A program made the position numbers and the translations under genes. DNA of 64,000 nucleotides, from the NCBI RefSeq assembly GCF_000152905.1, contig NZ_AAMY01000008.1, forward strand, positions 53,974 to 117,973. Reading direction: 5' to 3'. The notes beneath the pieces were generated by a model. That model was given only the letters and a program-made list of their open reading frames with translations. It was not told the origin of the DNA and made no database searches. This stretch comes from Nitrobacter sp. Nb-311A (lineage in GTDB: Bacteria; Pseudomonadota; Alphaproteobacteria; Rhizobiales; Xanthobacteraceae). Positions 53,593 to 64,000 of this stretch are shown here, in pieces (within the stretch, counting starts at the first letter, position 1; every line of letters starts with the position of its first letter).

Positions 53593-53779
53593 GCTCTCCC
53601 AAGCGCGACGAAGGCGGGCGCGCGGCACGCGGCGAGTTTTTGTTTCGTCGGCTGTGCCGGTAGGCTGCCGAACAGCGGGCGCGCCGGCTTGGCGAAAAGC
53701 GTAACGAACCCAGTGTATCGATATTCGCGTGGCGAGTATGACTACGGACCAACCGAGCACAGCATAACCGCTGCGTCCG

Positions 53780-54466
53780 TTATTTCTGCCGTTTGCGGCC
53801 CGAGCGCGGCTCGGGCTTCAGCGCCTGCGGATCGAACCCGACATAAAATACGTAGTGGTCAGCAGCCGCGCCCTGCGGCGCAGGATAGGAGATGTCGTCT
53901 GAAACAAAGCTATAGTTCCCGCCTTCATCGCCCGACAGACTCACCGTAATCGTATAGGCCTTGGTGGCGATCGTTTTCGGGGAGACGCCATCCTCGACCA
54001 CAGCGACGCGCAACGGCACTTCCACGGCCGGCGGCGCTCCCGCCGGTCCTACGATGACCCGCCCGCGTATACCGACCTTGATCGCGATCTGATGAGTGTC
54101 GGTATTGTAATCGCATTCTCGCGCGGTCTCGCGGATGGTCGCCTGGTAGCGAACATCGGTCCCGCTCGCCGGTTGGCCCGGCACGCCGACCGCATAGGTC
54201 GATGCGCCGGAACGGATGGCGACGGGCGGACAGGTAAGATCGTCAGGCGCAGAAGCCATGTCGCCGGACGCCGGCACCGCGCGCTCCGGTTGCGACTTGA
54301 TGCCAAACATTTCCTTGAAACGATCGGCGAGCGACTGCGATTGCGCAGGCGAAGCGGCAACCGTGCAGCAGACTGCGACCATGGTCATCAGGCGCAACGG
54401 AAAGCGACCCAAGTGCCCGACAGCAGCCGGTTCATTCACTTCGGTGATATCCGCAACATCAACCAT
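53780..54466 (-). CDS. Exported hypothetical protein
   Basis: A 228-residue protein. A polar N-terminus (MVDVADITEVNEPAAVGHLGRFPLRL) precedes a hydrophobic stretch (MTMVAVCCTVAASPAQSQS) that is probably a signal peptide or lipoprotein signal. The remainder has LTCPPVAIRSGASTYAVGVPGQPASGTDVRYQATIRETAREC, RGRVIVGPAGAPPAVEVPLRVAVVEDG and DHYVFYVGFDPQALKPE, a beta-rich globular pattern seen in several Bradyrhizobiaceae exported proteins. Function unknown. The annotated start is uncertain; a shorter form starting near the signal peptide is possible. Confidence 0.6.
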   Translation of the reverse strand: MVDVADITEVNEPAAVGHLGRFPLRLMTMVAVCCTVAASPAQSQSLADRFKEMFGIKSQPERAVPASGDMASAPDDLTCPPVAIRSGASTYAVGVPGQPASGTDVRYQATIRETARECDYNTDTHQIAIKVGIRGRVIVGPAGAPPAVEVPLRVAVVEDGVSPKTIATKAYTITVSLSGDEGGNYSFVSDDISYPAPQGAAADHYVFYVGFDPQALKPEPRSGRKRQK

Positions 54467-54800
54467 TCACGTCATCCGATCGTTTATTTCCATATGCGGC
54501 TTTATAACAAGCCAATGGCAGCAAGCCAAAGGTGCGAGAGCACGATCCCCAAAGCGCAAACCGGTTTTCGGGATCATGCTCCAACGTCGAATGCATGGGG
54601 CTTCCTCAGCCGGCAATGACGGGCAGGCCGGTTCCGTCGAAGCACTCACCCGGACTGAACTGCCCGATGAAACCCCAAAAAGCGGGCGACGCGCTTTGCG
54701 CATTTTCGACAGAGGGCTCGACGCGAGGCAATAATGCCGCTTGAACGAGGGAACCCGTCAAACGATCCGACCGCCTCCAATTCCTTCTGAAGAAGAGGTT
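54467..54800. other. Intergenic region with short A-type repeat
   Basis: About 330 bases. It holds a 46-bp A-type repeat (54537-54582) in which GAGCACGATCC and GGATCATGCTC form hairpin arms. No gene was seen in the rest. Confidence 0.6.
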
Positions 54801-54847
54801 CTATAGCGTTTTCGAGCGAAGCATGTCCTCGGCCTTGACCCGAGGAT
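54801..54847. repeat. B-type repeat forming the 3' end of the GNAT gene
   Basis: CTATAGCGTTTTCGAGCG, then GCATGTCCTCGGCCTTGACCCGAGG: the variant B repeat with the extra Gly-Glu-encoding hairpin, as at 25524 and 53495. The GNAT reading frame enters it and uses its CTATAG for the stop. Confidence 0.8.
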
Positions 54848-55424
54848 TGAAATCGTCGTGCAGCATGCCGAACAGCAGGTGATCCTGCCAGATTCCGTTG
54901 ATGCAAAGATAGCGGCGCGCCAACCCCTCCGGCGTGAAGCCGCACTTTTCCAGCACGCGAATGGACGGCGCATTGCTGGGAATGCAGGCAGCCTCAATGC
55001 GATGCAGGTTCAGTTCGCCAAACAAGGTCGGAAGCAGCACGCGCAGCGCCACGGTCATGTAGCCTCGCCCTGCATAGGGTTGGCCTATCCAGTATCCGAT
55101 GGTGCCAATCTGCGCGATACCGCGACGGACATTGGCGAGGGTGACCCCACCCAGCATGACGCCATCGGATTCGCGGAACACAATGAAGGGATAGGACCTG
55201 TCGCCGGCGATATCCTCGGCGTAGCGGCGTAACCGCCGCCGAAATCCGCTGCGGGTCAGATCATCCGAGGGCCAGATCGGTTCCCAGGGAGTCAGATGGG
55301 CGCGGCTGCATTCGCGAAGCTGTCTCCATTGCAGAAAATCGGACATCTCGGGCGCACGCAGCAACAAACCGTGCCCTCGCGGCACAAGCGCGGGCGCGCT
55401 CGACGGCAGACGAAACAGAGCCAT
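54801..55424 (-). CDS. GNAT N-acetyltransferase, RimJ/RimL type
   Basis: A 207-residue GNAT likely to acetylate a protein N-terminus or small amine. It has ECSRAHLTPWEPIWPSDDLTRSGFRRRL, GGVTLANVRRG, IGYWIGQPYAGRGYMTVALRVLLPTLFGELNLHRIEAACIPSNAPSIRVLEKCGFTPEGLARRYLCINGIWQDHLLFGML, all RimJ-like, including the acetyl-CoA loop QPYAGRGYM. The gene follows thrC-M16 as in other alphaproteobacteria. Its last 14 codons (RVKAEDMLRSKTL) are encoded by a B-type repeat, so the native C-terminus appears to have been replaced. Confidence 0.87.
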   Translation of the reverse strand: MALFRLPSSAPALVPRGHGLLLRAPEMSDFLQWRQLRECSRAHLTPWEPIWPSDDLTRSGFRRRLRRYAEDIAGDRSYPFIVFRESDGVMLGGVTLANVRRGIAQIGTIGYWIGQPYAGRGYMTVALRVLLPTLFGELNLHRIEAACIPSNAPSIRVLEKCGFTPEGLARRYLCINGIWQDHLLFGMLHDDFNPRVKAEDMLRSKTL

Positions 55425-55460
55425 GCCTTTTCCTCGACCCTGAATCCCCCCAGCCTCTGG

Positions 55461-56750
55461 CTAGTGGAGCAAAATCCGGGCCTTCGACTGCGCCAATCCT
55501 TCCGCAAAAGCGACCGCAGTGTCCAGCCCCCTGCCGCTGCCAAGCGCGACAACAGCAGGACGGCTGCGCGCCAGCAGGATGCGCGCCGCATCGCACGTTG
55601 ATTCGACGCTGACGGCATCGATCCTGGCCATCAATTCCGGAACGCTTTGGGGCCGTCCGTAGACGAGCATATGCCGGGCCAATTGTTCGGCGCGGGCGCT
55701 GCAACTCTCCAAAGCCATCAGCAGGCCCGCTTTCATCTGCGCTTTCGCACGCGCGATCTCCGCTTCCGTCAGCGTTTCCACAGCCTCGCTGATAACGTCG
55801 ACGACGACTTCCATCATTTCCGGCGCGTCACTCGGATCGGTGCCGGTGTAGAGCCCAAAGAAGCCGGTGTCGGCATAGGGTGCATGGAAGGTGTAGATTG
55901 AATAGCACAGACCGCGCTTCTCACGGACTTCCTGAAACAATCGCGAGGACATGCCGCCCCCCAGAATATTCGTGAACACCTGCAGCGAGAATAACGAGGC
56001 ATCGGTCTGCGACACCCCTTCCAGCGCAAGCGTCAGATGCGCCTGCTCCAGGTCGCGATGCACCACTCTGGAACCGCCTCCGCCGAACTTCGCCGACGGC
56101 GGTTGCGGAGCCGGCGTGTCATCGAAACTTGCAAAACGTTGCTCAACCTCGGCAACGACTGCCTTGTGCTCGATCGCACCCGCCGCCGCTACCACCATGT
56201 CCGGCCCGCGATAATGCGCCTTGAGGTATCCATGCAGCATGTCGCTGTTGAATCGCTTCAGCGTCTCCGGCGTACCGAGCAGCGAACGGCCGATCGGCTG
56301 GTCGGGATAACAGAGTTCGTTGAGATGCTCGAAAACGACGTCGTCAGGCGTGTCCTGCGCCGCACCGATCTCCTGCTCGATGACGCCCTTCTCGCATTCG
56401 AGTTCCTTCGTTTCGAAGCTCGGATTGGACAGGATATCGCTCAGCACGTCGAGCGCGAGCGGCACGTCGGCCTTCATCACCCGCGCGTAATAAGCCGTCG
56501 TCTCGACACCGGTCGCGGCGTTGAGATCCCCACCGACTGCCTCGATCTCCTCGGCGATCTCTCGCGCTGAACGCGTAGTGGTTCCTTTGAACGCCATATG
56601 TTCAAGAAGGTGCGAGATGCCATGCTCATCAGGCTTTTCGTCGCGTCCACCGACCCCCGTCCAGACTCCAAGCGCGGCGGTTTCCAGATGCGGCATGTCA
56701 TCGGTTATGACCGTGAGGCCAGAAGACAGCTTCGTCACATCGACACTCAT
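55461..56750 (-). CDS. M16-family zinc peptidase (processing peptidase-like)
   Basis: A 429-residue zinc peptidase of family M16B, related to mitochondrial processing peptidase beta. The inverted zinc motif HLLEHMAFKGT has His47, Glu50, His51. A distal Glu lies in ELECEKGVIEQEIGAAQDTPDDVV. YPDQPIGRSLLGTPETL and GGGMSSRLFQEVREKRGLCYSIY follow. The substrate is unknown. Start MSVDVTKLSSG at 56750; upstream codons lack conservation. It overlaps the end of thrC by four bases and precedes the GNAT gene, the common thrC-M16-GNAT order. Confidence 0.93.
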   Translation of the reverse strand: MSVDVTKLSSGLTVITDDMPHLETAALGVWTGVGGRDEKPDEHGISHLLEHMAFKGTTTRSAREIAEEIEAVGGDLNAATGVETTAYYARVMKADVPLALDVLSDILSNPSFETKELECEKGVIEQEIGAAQDTPDDVVFEHLNELCYPDQPIGRSLLGTPETLKRFNSDMLHGYLKAHYRGPDMVVAAAGAIEHKAVVAEVEQRFASFDDTPAPQPPSAKFGGGGSRVVHRDLEQAHLTLALEGVSQTDASLFSLQVFTNILGGGMSSRLFQEVREKRGLCYSIYTFHAPYADTGFFGLYTGTDPSDAPEMMEVVVDVISEAVETLTEAEIARAKAQMKAGLLMALESCSARAEQLARHMLVYGRPQSVPELMARIDAVSVESTCDAARILLARSRPAVVALGSGRGLDTAVAFAEGLAQSKARILLH

Positions 56751-58165
56751 CCGGCAACTCCGTGCTTGGCGGCGCGGCTGACGGACCGCACGAACCGTTC
56801 GATTTCTGGCTGATCGTTGTTCACGACCGTGATCCGCTCGGGCCGGGTCATCAAGCCGTCGAGCCAGGCCGGCAACGGCGGCCGCACACCGCAAGCGGCC
56901 TCAACCGCGTCCGGGAATTTCGCGCCATGTGCAGTCGCCAGCACGATGTTTGGAACGGATGAGTCGGGCGCGTCACGATCGGCCACTGTCAGCGCAACAG
57001 CCGTATGCGGGTCGACCAGATCTCCGGCTTCGCGCCACGCCGTGCGGATCGCGGCGGCGGTCTCCGTTTCGTCGGCACGTCCGGCATCGAAATCGGCGCG
57101 CATCGCGGCCAGCACCAAATCCGGCAGCGCGAAGCGACCGGATTGTCGCAGCGACGCCATCAGCCCACGCACCTGCGCAGCGTCGCGGCCTGTCGCTTCG
57201 AACAGCAGCCGTTCGAAGTTCGACGACACCTGAATGTCCATCGACGGCGAGGTGGTGGCGTGAACCTGGCGCACCTCATACAAGCCGGTCTTCAACGTAC
57301 GCGGCAGGATATCGTTGACGTTGGCGGCGATACGCAGCCAGCGCACCGGCAAACCCATGCGCTTTGCGACATAGCCGGCAAAGATGTCGCCGAAGTTTCC
57401 GGTCGGCACGGTAAAATCGACGGCCCGCGCCGGTGCGCCGAGCGCGACCGCGGAGGTGAAGTAATACACGACCTGCGCAACAATTCGCGCCCAGTTGATC
57501 GAGTTGACGCCGGAGAGCGACACCTCGTCCCGAAAGCGGTGGTTGTTGAACAATCCCTTCACGATCGCCTGGCAATCGTCGAAGGTGCCTTTGACAGCGA
57601 GCGCATGAACATTTGGCGCAGCCGTGGTCGTCATCATGCGCCGCTGCACTTCGGAAATGCGGCCGTCCGGAAACAGTACGATCAGATCGACATTGACGCT
57701 GTTGGCGAATGCATGGACCGCAGCGCCGCCGGTATCGCCCGAGGTTGCGACGACAATCGTGGTACGCTGGCCTCGTTGCGCCAGAACATGGTCCATCAGT
57801 CGCGACAGCAACTGCATCGCCACGTCCTTGAACGCGAGCGTCGGACCGTGAAACAGCTCCAGCATGAACTGTTGAGGGCCGATCTGATCGAGCGGCACCA
57901 CTGCAGGATGCCGGAACGTCGCATAAGCCTCGTTCGCCATGCGGCCGAGATCGGCATCGGCGATATCTCCAGCCACGAACGGCTGGATCACCTTCACGGC
58001 CACTTCCCAATACGGCCGGCCGAAGAAGCCCGCGATAGTGTCGGGCGACAACTGCGGCCAGATTTCGGGCACATAAAGACCGCCGTCGCGCGCCAGGCCA
58101 GCCAGCATCACGTCGGAGAAGCCGAGTTTCTGGGTTTCCCCCCGTGTCGAAAGATAATGCGTCAA
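56747..58165 (-). CDS. thrC: Threonine synthase
   Basis: Converts O-phosphohomoserine to threonine with PLP. The 472-residue protein has MTHYLSTRGETQKLGFSDVMLAGLARDGGLYVPE, the PLP Lys in GPTLAFKDVAMQLLSRLMDHVL, VATSGDTGGAAVHAFANSVNVDLIVLFPDGRISEVQRRMM and VNSINWARIVAQVVYYFTS, typical of the long (type 1) form. It overlaps the M16 gene by four bases (ATGA). Upstream, where ispH or SURF1 is expected, a repeat and the remnant of a DUF983-like gene lie instead. Confidence 0.96.
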   Translation of the reverse strand: MTHYLSTRGETQKLGFSDVMLAGLARDGGLYVPEIWPQLSPDTIAGFFGRPYWEVAVKVIQPFVAGDIADADLGRMANEAYATFRHPAVVPLDQIGPQQFMLELFHGPTLAFKDVAMQLLSRLMDHVLAQRGQRTTIVVATSGDTGGAAVHAFANSVNVDLIVLFPDGRISEVQRRMMTTTAAPNVHALAVKGTFDDCQAIVKGLFNNHRFRDEVSLSGVNSINWARIVAQVVYYFTSAVALGAPARAVDFTVPTGNFGDIFAGYVAKRMGLPVRWLRIAANVNDILPRTLKTGLYEVRQVHATTSPSMDIQVSSNFERLLFEATGRDAAQVRGLMASLRQSGRFALPDLVLAAMRADFDAGRADETETAAAIRTAWREAGDLVDPHTAVALTVADRDAPDSSVPNIVLATAHGAKFPDAVEAACGVRPPLPAWLDGLMTRPERITVVNNDQPEIERFVRSVSRAAKHGVAG

Positions 58166-58317
58166 GCGGGCCTCCAGCGACGGAGCATGTTGCCGAACAT
58201 TTGAAGCTGCGAGTTATTCGTGCCGCCGTCGGCGATAGTCCCCGCGTACCATAAAGCGTTTCGGGATGAAGAGGAAATCGAAGGGGAGGGAAAGCCGTCT
58301 CGCGCAATACAGCCGGA

Positions 58318-58420
58318 GCATTTTTCAGCGAAGCGGGTACCGGTTCGCCGCAAGTCAGTGCGGCCGGACACTAACTTCCAGAGCATGGCCTGATTCAACT
58401 TGATCAGATCATGCTCCAAG
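58318..58420. repeat. Repeat copy replacing DNA between coxC and thrC
   Basis: Matches the copy at 2270-2373: a TTTTTCAGCGAAGCGG start, ACCGGTTCGCCGCAAG, GAGCATGGCCTGATTCAAC and TGATCAGATCATGCTCC. It occupies the gap after the truncated DUF983-like gene and supplies its stop codon. The bases between 58166 and 58317 have no gene. Confidence 0.75.
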
Positions 58421-58541
58421 CGCCGCCTTGAGGCGTTTCGCGCCTTGATCCGACCGCGAGGCCGCCGCAGCGCGGGCATTTGGAAGCGATTCCGCGCAGG
58501 ATTGTCTGGGAGAGTGTTGGCCGGGCATGGAAGCTGGACAT
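58404..58541 (-). pseudogene. Remnant of a DUF983-like gene after coxC
   Basis: An intact start with GGAGAATACC upstream (ATG at 58541) begins MSSFHARPTLSQTILRGIASKCPRCGG. This fits the N-terminus of DUF983 proteins, which carry a GxxxxCPxCG zinc-ribbon segment and follow coxC in many alphaproteobacteria. After about 30 residues the sequence stops resembling the family and runs into the dispersed repeat, ending after 45 residues. The expected two membrane spans are gone. It is 107 bases after coxC, with a terminator and a tandem repeat between them. Confidence 0.6.
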
Positions 58542-58550
58542 TGGTATTCT

Positions 58551-58592
58551 CCGAAAGAGACGTTGTCCGAAAGAGACGTTGTCCGAAAGAGA
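58551..58592. repeat. 16-bp tandem repeat, about 2.6 copies
   Basis: CCGAAAGAGACGTTGT occurs exactly twice (58551-58566, 58567-58582), followed by CCGAAAGAGA (58583-58592). It sits between the coxC terminator and the DUF983-like start. Confidence 0.85.
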
Positions 58593-58593
58593 A

Positions 58594-58615
58594 AGGGCGG
58601 CCCGGCGGCCGCCCT
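58594..58615 (-). terminator. coxC terminator
   Basis: AGGGCGGCC (58594-58602) and GGCCGCCCT (58607-58615) form a 9-bp stem with a 4-base loop, 33 bases after the coxC stop. On the minus strand a CTTTCTCTTTC pyrimidine run follows. Confidence 0.8.
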
Positions 58616-58648
58616 TGTTGGTGATGGTGTTGATCGTGCGGGTCCCGG

Positions 58649-59503
58649 TCAGTGCGCGGCGTGCGCCATGGCCGCGGCGCCGTTGCCCCAGACATAGATG
58701 CAGACGAACAGGAACAGCCACACCACGTCGACGAAATGCCAGTACCAGGCGGCGAACTCGAAGCCGAGGTGCTGGGAGGGCGTGAAGTGTCCGGCATTGG
58801 CGCGGAACAGGCAGACGATCAGGAAGATGGTGCCGACCAGCACGTGGAAGCCGTGGAATCCGGTCGCCATGAAGAAGGTGGCGCCGTAGACGTTGCCGGC
58901 GAAGCTGAAGGCGGCGTGATGATACTCATAGGCCTGCACGCAGGTGAAGATGGCGCCGAGCGCGATGGTCAGGATCAACCCCCACTTCAGCCCCTTGCGG
59001 TCGCCATTGAGCAGGGCATGGTGGGCCCAGGTCACGGTGGTGCCCGAGGTCAGCAGGATCAGGGTGTTGAGCAGCGGCAGGTGCCAGGGATCGAAGGTCT
59101 GGATGCCCTTGGGCGGCCAGACGCCGCCGAACAGCGCCTCGCGCGTCACATGCACGGGATCGCCCGGGAACAGCGCGGAGTTGAAGAAGGCCCAGAACCA
59201 GGCGACGAAGAACATCACCTCGGAGGTGATGAACAGGATCATGCCGTAGCGGTGGCTGATCTGCACCACGCGGGTGTGATCGCCCTTATGCTCGGCTTCG
59301 CGGATCACATCCGCCCACCAGCTCGCCATGGTGTAGAGCACGCCGACCACGCCGATGCCGAAAATGATCGGCGCGGCCGCGGTCATATGATGCATCCACA
59401 GGATCGCGCCGACGGCCATGATGAAAGCCGCGGTCGCGCCTACGATCGGCCACGGACTCGGGTCGACCAGGTGGTAATCGTGCTTGACTTGCGCCGTAGC
59501 CAT
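58649..59503 (-). CDS. coxC: Cytochrome c oxidase subunit III
   Basis: A 284-residue integral membrane protein with seven spans, the third core subunit of aa3 oxidase. It has [48 protein letters not shown] (read here as [25 protein letters not shown]), the conserved Glu in [37 protein letters not shown] and [25 protein letters not shown]. It follows ctaG by 94 bases in the cox operon and is followed by a terminator. Confidence 0.96.
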   Translation of the reverse strand: MATAQVKHDYHLVDPSPWPIVGATAAFIMAVGAILWMHHMTAAAPIIFGIGVVGVLYTMASWWADVIREAEHKGDHTRVVQISHRYGMILFITSEVMFFVAWFWAFFNSALFPGDPVHVTREALFGGVWPPKGIQTFDPWHLPLLNTLILLTSGTTVTWAHHALLNGDRKGLKWGLILTIALGAIFTCVQAYEYHHAAFSFAGNVYGATFFMATGFHGFHVLVGTIFLIVCLFRANAGHFTPSQHLGFEFAAWYWHFVDVVWLFLFVCIYVWGNGAAAMAHAAH

Positions 59504-59597
59504 TGCGGTCTCTCTCCCTTAGCGGTGCCGGCGGTATTGGGCACCTATTGATCTCAAAACAAGACGCGCGGTAACGAAACGCGTCGGCCCTCGAAGG

Positions 59598-60248
59598 TCA
59601 GATGCTTCCCCCTGACCTGTCCGGCTCGTTTGCCGCCACCGGCTTGGGCGTGGCATTCTTCACCGGAAAGAAGGTGTAGGACAGGGTGATGGTGTTGACG
59701 CCGTCGTTCTCGCTGTCGGCGGCGAAGGCCTGATCGACATAGAAGACGACGTCCATCTCCCGCTTCTCACCGGGCGCCAGGGTTTGCTCGGTGAAACAGA
59801 AGCAGTTGATCTTGGTGAAATAGGATCCGACCGTCAGCGGCGTGACGTTATAGGCCGCCTGTCCCATCGTGGTCGCCGCCGACTCGTTGGTGATGGCGTA
59901 ATGCACGGTGGTGACCTCGCCGATCCGGACCTTTATCTCGGTCTGTTCCGGCTCGAACTTCCAGGGCAGCCCGCCGGAGACGTTGGAGTCGAAGCGCACC
60001 GCCACCGTTCGCGCCAGCGGCGCGGCCCGCGGCGCCGTCGCCGCCACCTGCGTCGTTCCGTTGAAGCCGGTGACGCGGCAGAACCAGTTGTAAAACGGCA
60101 CCGCCGCATAGGCGGCGCCGACCATCAGCGCGACCAGCAGGCCGCAGGCGGCGCCGATCTTCACGTCGCGGCCGACGCGCGGCGCAGCCTTCGGCGGCGC
60201 CGGGGCTGCGGTGGCGGGTTGCTGCGGATGGTGCGGCGCGTCCGTCAT
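59598..60248 (-). CDS. ctaG: Cytochrome c oxidase assembly protein CtaG (Cox11)
   Basis: Delivers copper to the CuB site of subunit I. The 216-residue protein has one N-terminal membrane span ([37 protein letters not shown]) and a periplasmic domain with the copper motif [25 protein letters not shown]. The CFCF cysteines are complete. Pro-rich N-terminus ([16 protein letters not shown]). Six bases separate its start from the coxF stop, so it is in the same operon, before coxC. Confidence 0.95.
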   Translation of the reverse strand: MTDAPHHPQQPATAAPAPPKAAPRVGRDVKIGAACGLLVALMVGAAYAAVPFYNWFCRVTGFNGTTQVAATAPRAAPLARTVAVRFDSNVSGGLPWKFEPEQTEIKVRIGEVTTVHYAITNESAATTMGQAAYNVTPLTVGSYFTKINCFCFTEQTLAPGEKREMDVVFYVDQAFAADSENDGVNTITLSYTFFPVKNATPKPVAANEPDRSGGSI

Positions 60249-60254
60249 CTCAAA

Positions 60255-60425
60255 TCACATCGGACGGACGAGAACGCCCGGCCCCTTGATGAAGGTGACC
60301 GCGAAAAACAGCAGGACCAGGACCCCAAGCGCCCAGGCGATCGCGATCGACCGCTCGCGCCGCCGCTTCTTCTGGGCCTCGGTGAGAACGATTCCGTCTC
60401 CGTCCGGCTTGTTTTCGCTGTCCAT
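60255..60425 (-). CDS. coxF: Small membrane protein CoxF
   Basis: A 56-residue protein found between ctaB and ctaG in alphaproteobacterial cox operons. It begins MDSENKPDGDGIVLTEAQKKRRRERSI and has one span (AWALGVLVLLFFAVTFIKG), ending in VLVRPM. It was too short to be prominent and was found by reading the gap. The role is not firmly established; it is thought to help assembly. The start lies 15 bases after the ctaB stop. Confidence 0.75.
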   Translation of the reverse strand: MDSENKPDGDGIVLTEAQKKRRRERSIAIAWALGVLVLLFFAVTFIKGPGVLVRPM

Positions 60426-60440
60426 CGGACCATACGCCCT

Positions 60441-61379
60441 CTACCAGATCAACGGCGCGAGGGCCTTCGCAACCACATCGAGCAGCAGAACGGCAAACAG
60501 CGCGAACAGATAGAGGATCGAAAAGGCGAACAGCCGCCGCGTGGCGCGCAGCGCCTGGCTTCCGGTGCGATGGCGATAGACCTGGATCGCGAGCACCAGC
60601 ATGCCGGCGCCCAGGATCAGCGAGGTGACGCCATAAACCCAATCGAAGTAGCCCAACGGCCAGGGCGCGGCGGCGATCGCCACCAGCACGATGGTGTAGA
60701 GCAGGATCTGCAGCCGCGTCGCGTCCGGACCGGCGACCACCGGCAGCATCGGCACCCCGGCGCGCGCGTAATCGTCGGAACGGAACAGCGCAAGCGCCCA
60801 AAAATGCGGCGGCGTCCAGAAGAAGATGATCAAGAACAGAAGCAGCGGCTCCATCGACAGCGATCCCGTCGCCGCCGCCCACGCCACCACCGGCGGCAGC
60901 GCGCCGGCGGCGCCGCCGATCACGATGTTCTGCGCGGTCCGCCGCTTCAGTCCCATCGTATAGATCACAACGTAAAAGAAGATCGTGAAGGCGAGCAGCC
61001 CTCCCGCATACCAGTTGACCAGGGCGCCGAGCGTCATCACCGAGAAGAACGACAGCGTGAGGCCGAACCCCATCGCCTCGCCGCGGGTGATGCGGCCGCG
61101 CGGGATCGGCCGGTTGGCCGTCCGCGACATCAGCACGTCGATATCGCCTTCCAGCGCCATGTTCAGCGCGCCGGAAGCGCCGGCTCCGACCGCGATGCAG
61201 AGGATCGAGATGAATCCCAGCACCGGGTGAACATGGCCCGGCGCGATCATCAGCCCGACCAGCGCGGTGAAGATCACGAGCGACATCACCCGTGGCTTCA
61301 GCAGCGCGAAGTAATCGGCGACACTCGCCTCCGAGATCCGGGGCGGCAGTTCAACGGCTTTTTGATCGACAACCGACAC
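60441..61379 (-). CDS. ctaB: Protoheme IX farnesyltransferase (heme O synthase)
   Basis: Adds a farnesyl group to heme B, giving heme O, the precursor of heme A for the oxidase. About 312 residues, with [18 protein letters not shown], the active loop [31 protein letters not shown] (NxxxDxxxD, with NMALEGDID), a second [30 protein letters not shown] and about nine spans. A GTG at 61379 ([11 protein letters not shown]) fits relatives. An upstream GTG at 61433 would add 18 residues and nearly abut coxA. It is the third gene of the operon. Confidence 0.93.
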   Translation of the reverse strand: MSVVDQKAVELPPRISEASVADYFALLKPRVMSLVIFTALVGLMIAPGHVHPVLGFISILCIAVGAGASGALNMALEGDIDVLMSRTANRPIPRGRITRGEAMGFGLTLSFFSVMTLGALVNWYAGGLLAFTIFFYVVIYTMGLKRRTAQNIVIGGAAGALPPVVAWAAATGSLSMEPLLLFLIIFFWTPPHFWALALFRSDDYARAGVPMLPVVAGPDATRLQILLYTIVLVAIAAAPWPLGYFDWVYGVTSLILGAGMLVLAIQVYRHRTGSQALRATRRLFAFSILYLFALFAVLLLDVVAKALAPLIW

Positions 61380-61439
61380 GACACAACCCGCTTGTTGGGT
61401 GCGCGGCGCGTCACGCGCGCCGCGCACATTCACATTGAC

Positions 61440-64000
<2,561 letters not shown>

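Noticed and set aside
53489..53752. Minus-strand frame across the second repeat pair and its flank
   Set aside because: It runs through a repeat and has no good start or family.
57005..58204. 399-codon frame opposite thrC
   Set aside because: Shadow of thrC; no recognisable domains.
58551..58592. Tandem 16-bp repeats as a CRISPR array
   Set aside because: The units are directly adjacent with no spacers and only two full copies; no cas genes are nearby.

Overview
The window is chromosomal DNA from an alphaproteobacterium of the order Hyphomicrobiales (Rhizobiales), most likely family Bradyrhizobiaceae (Nitrobacteraceae). The evidence is high GC, alphaproteobacterial gene orders (coxB-coxA-ctaB-coxF-ctaG-coxC; thrC-M16 peptidase-GNAT; serC-serA; scfR divergent from aceA), Omp25/31-type porins and many copies of a short palindromic repeat. 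A formate/nitrite-type channel together with that repeat suggests a Nitrobacter-like organism; this is an inference and was not tested. No rRNA, tRNA, CRISPR array, transposase or prophage gene was seen.

Layout. 1-6435: the end of a DUF7662-like protein, msrA-msrB, small conserved proteins, a DUF4112 protein, a proline-rich single-span membrane protein and purA. 6.8-11.6 kb: a secreted S10 carboxypeptidase, then serC-serA behind a hairpin leader. 11.7-17.2 kb: two outer-membrane barrel proteins, a fosmidomycin-resistance-type MFS pump, glmM and a small acidic protein. 17.5-22.1 kb: feoAB, aroE and a formate/nitrite channel. 22.2-28.3 kb: a 1080-residue P-loop NTPase with about eleven 48-residue TPR-like repeats, a repeat composite, a DUF2478 protein and a nitronate monooxygenase. 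28.4-33.7 kb: DUF3422 protein, slyX/trhO, csbD behind an EcfG-type promoter, and a chemoreceptor. 34-40.2 kb: a beta-oxidation cluster (acyl-CoA dehydrogenase, thiolase, hydratase/dehydrogenase, thioesterase). 40.9-46.5 kb: glpD, then the regulator scfR divergent from isocitrate lyase aceA. 46.7-55.4 kb: a mixed set including a PQQ-type sugar dehydrogenase, a glutathione transferase, a GT87 glycosyltransferase, aspartate aminotransferase, a His-tailed DUF992 protein and a GNAT. 55.4-64 kb: M16 peptidase, thrC and the aa3 cytochrome oxidase operon, which runs off the right edge in coxB.

How the genes fit together. The cox block encodes the oxidase subunits with heme A (ctaB) and CuB (ctaG) assembly factors. 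The fad cluster yields acetyl-CoA and aceA would allow net carbon gain from it; the neighbouring ScfR-type regulator is the expected controller. serCA, thrC, aroE, aatA and purA are biosynthetic. The most notable structural features are a family of roughly 100-bp repeats, some in inverted pairs and one forming the C-terminus of a protein; a scar after coxC where a DUF983-like gene has collapsed and SURF1 is absent; a 12-G tract just before glmM; and several regulatory motifs (serC leader, CtrA-like box, EcfG promoter, aceA/scfR operator candidate).
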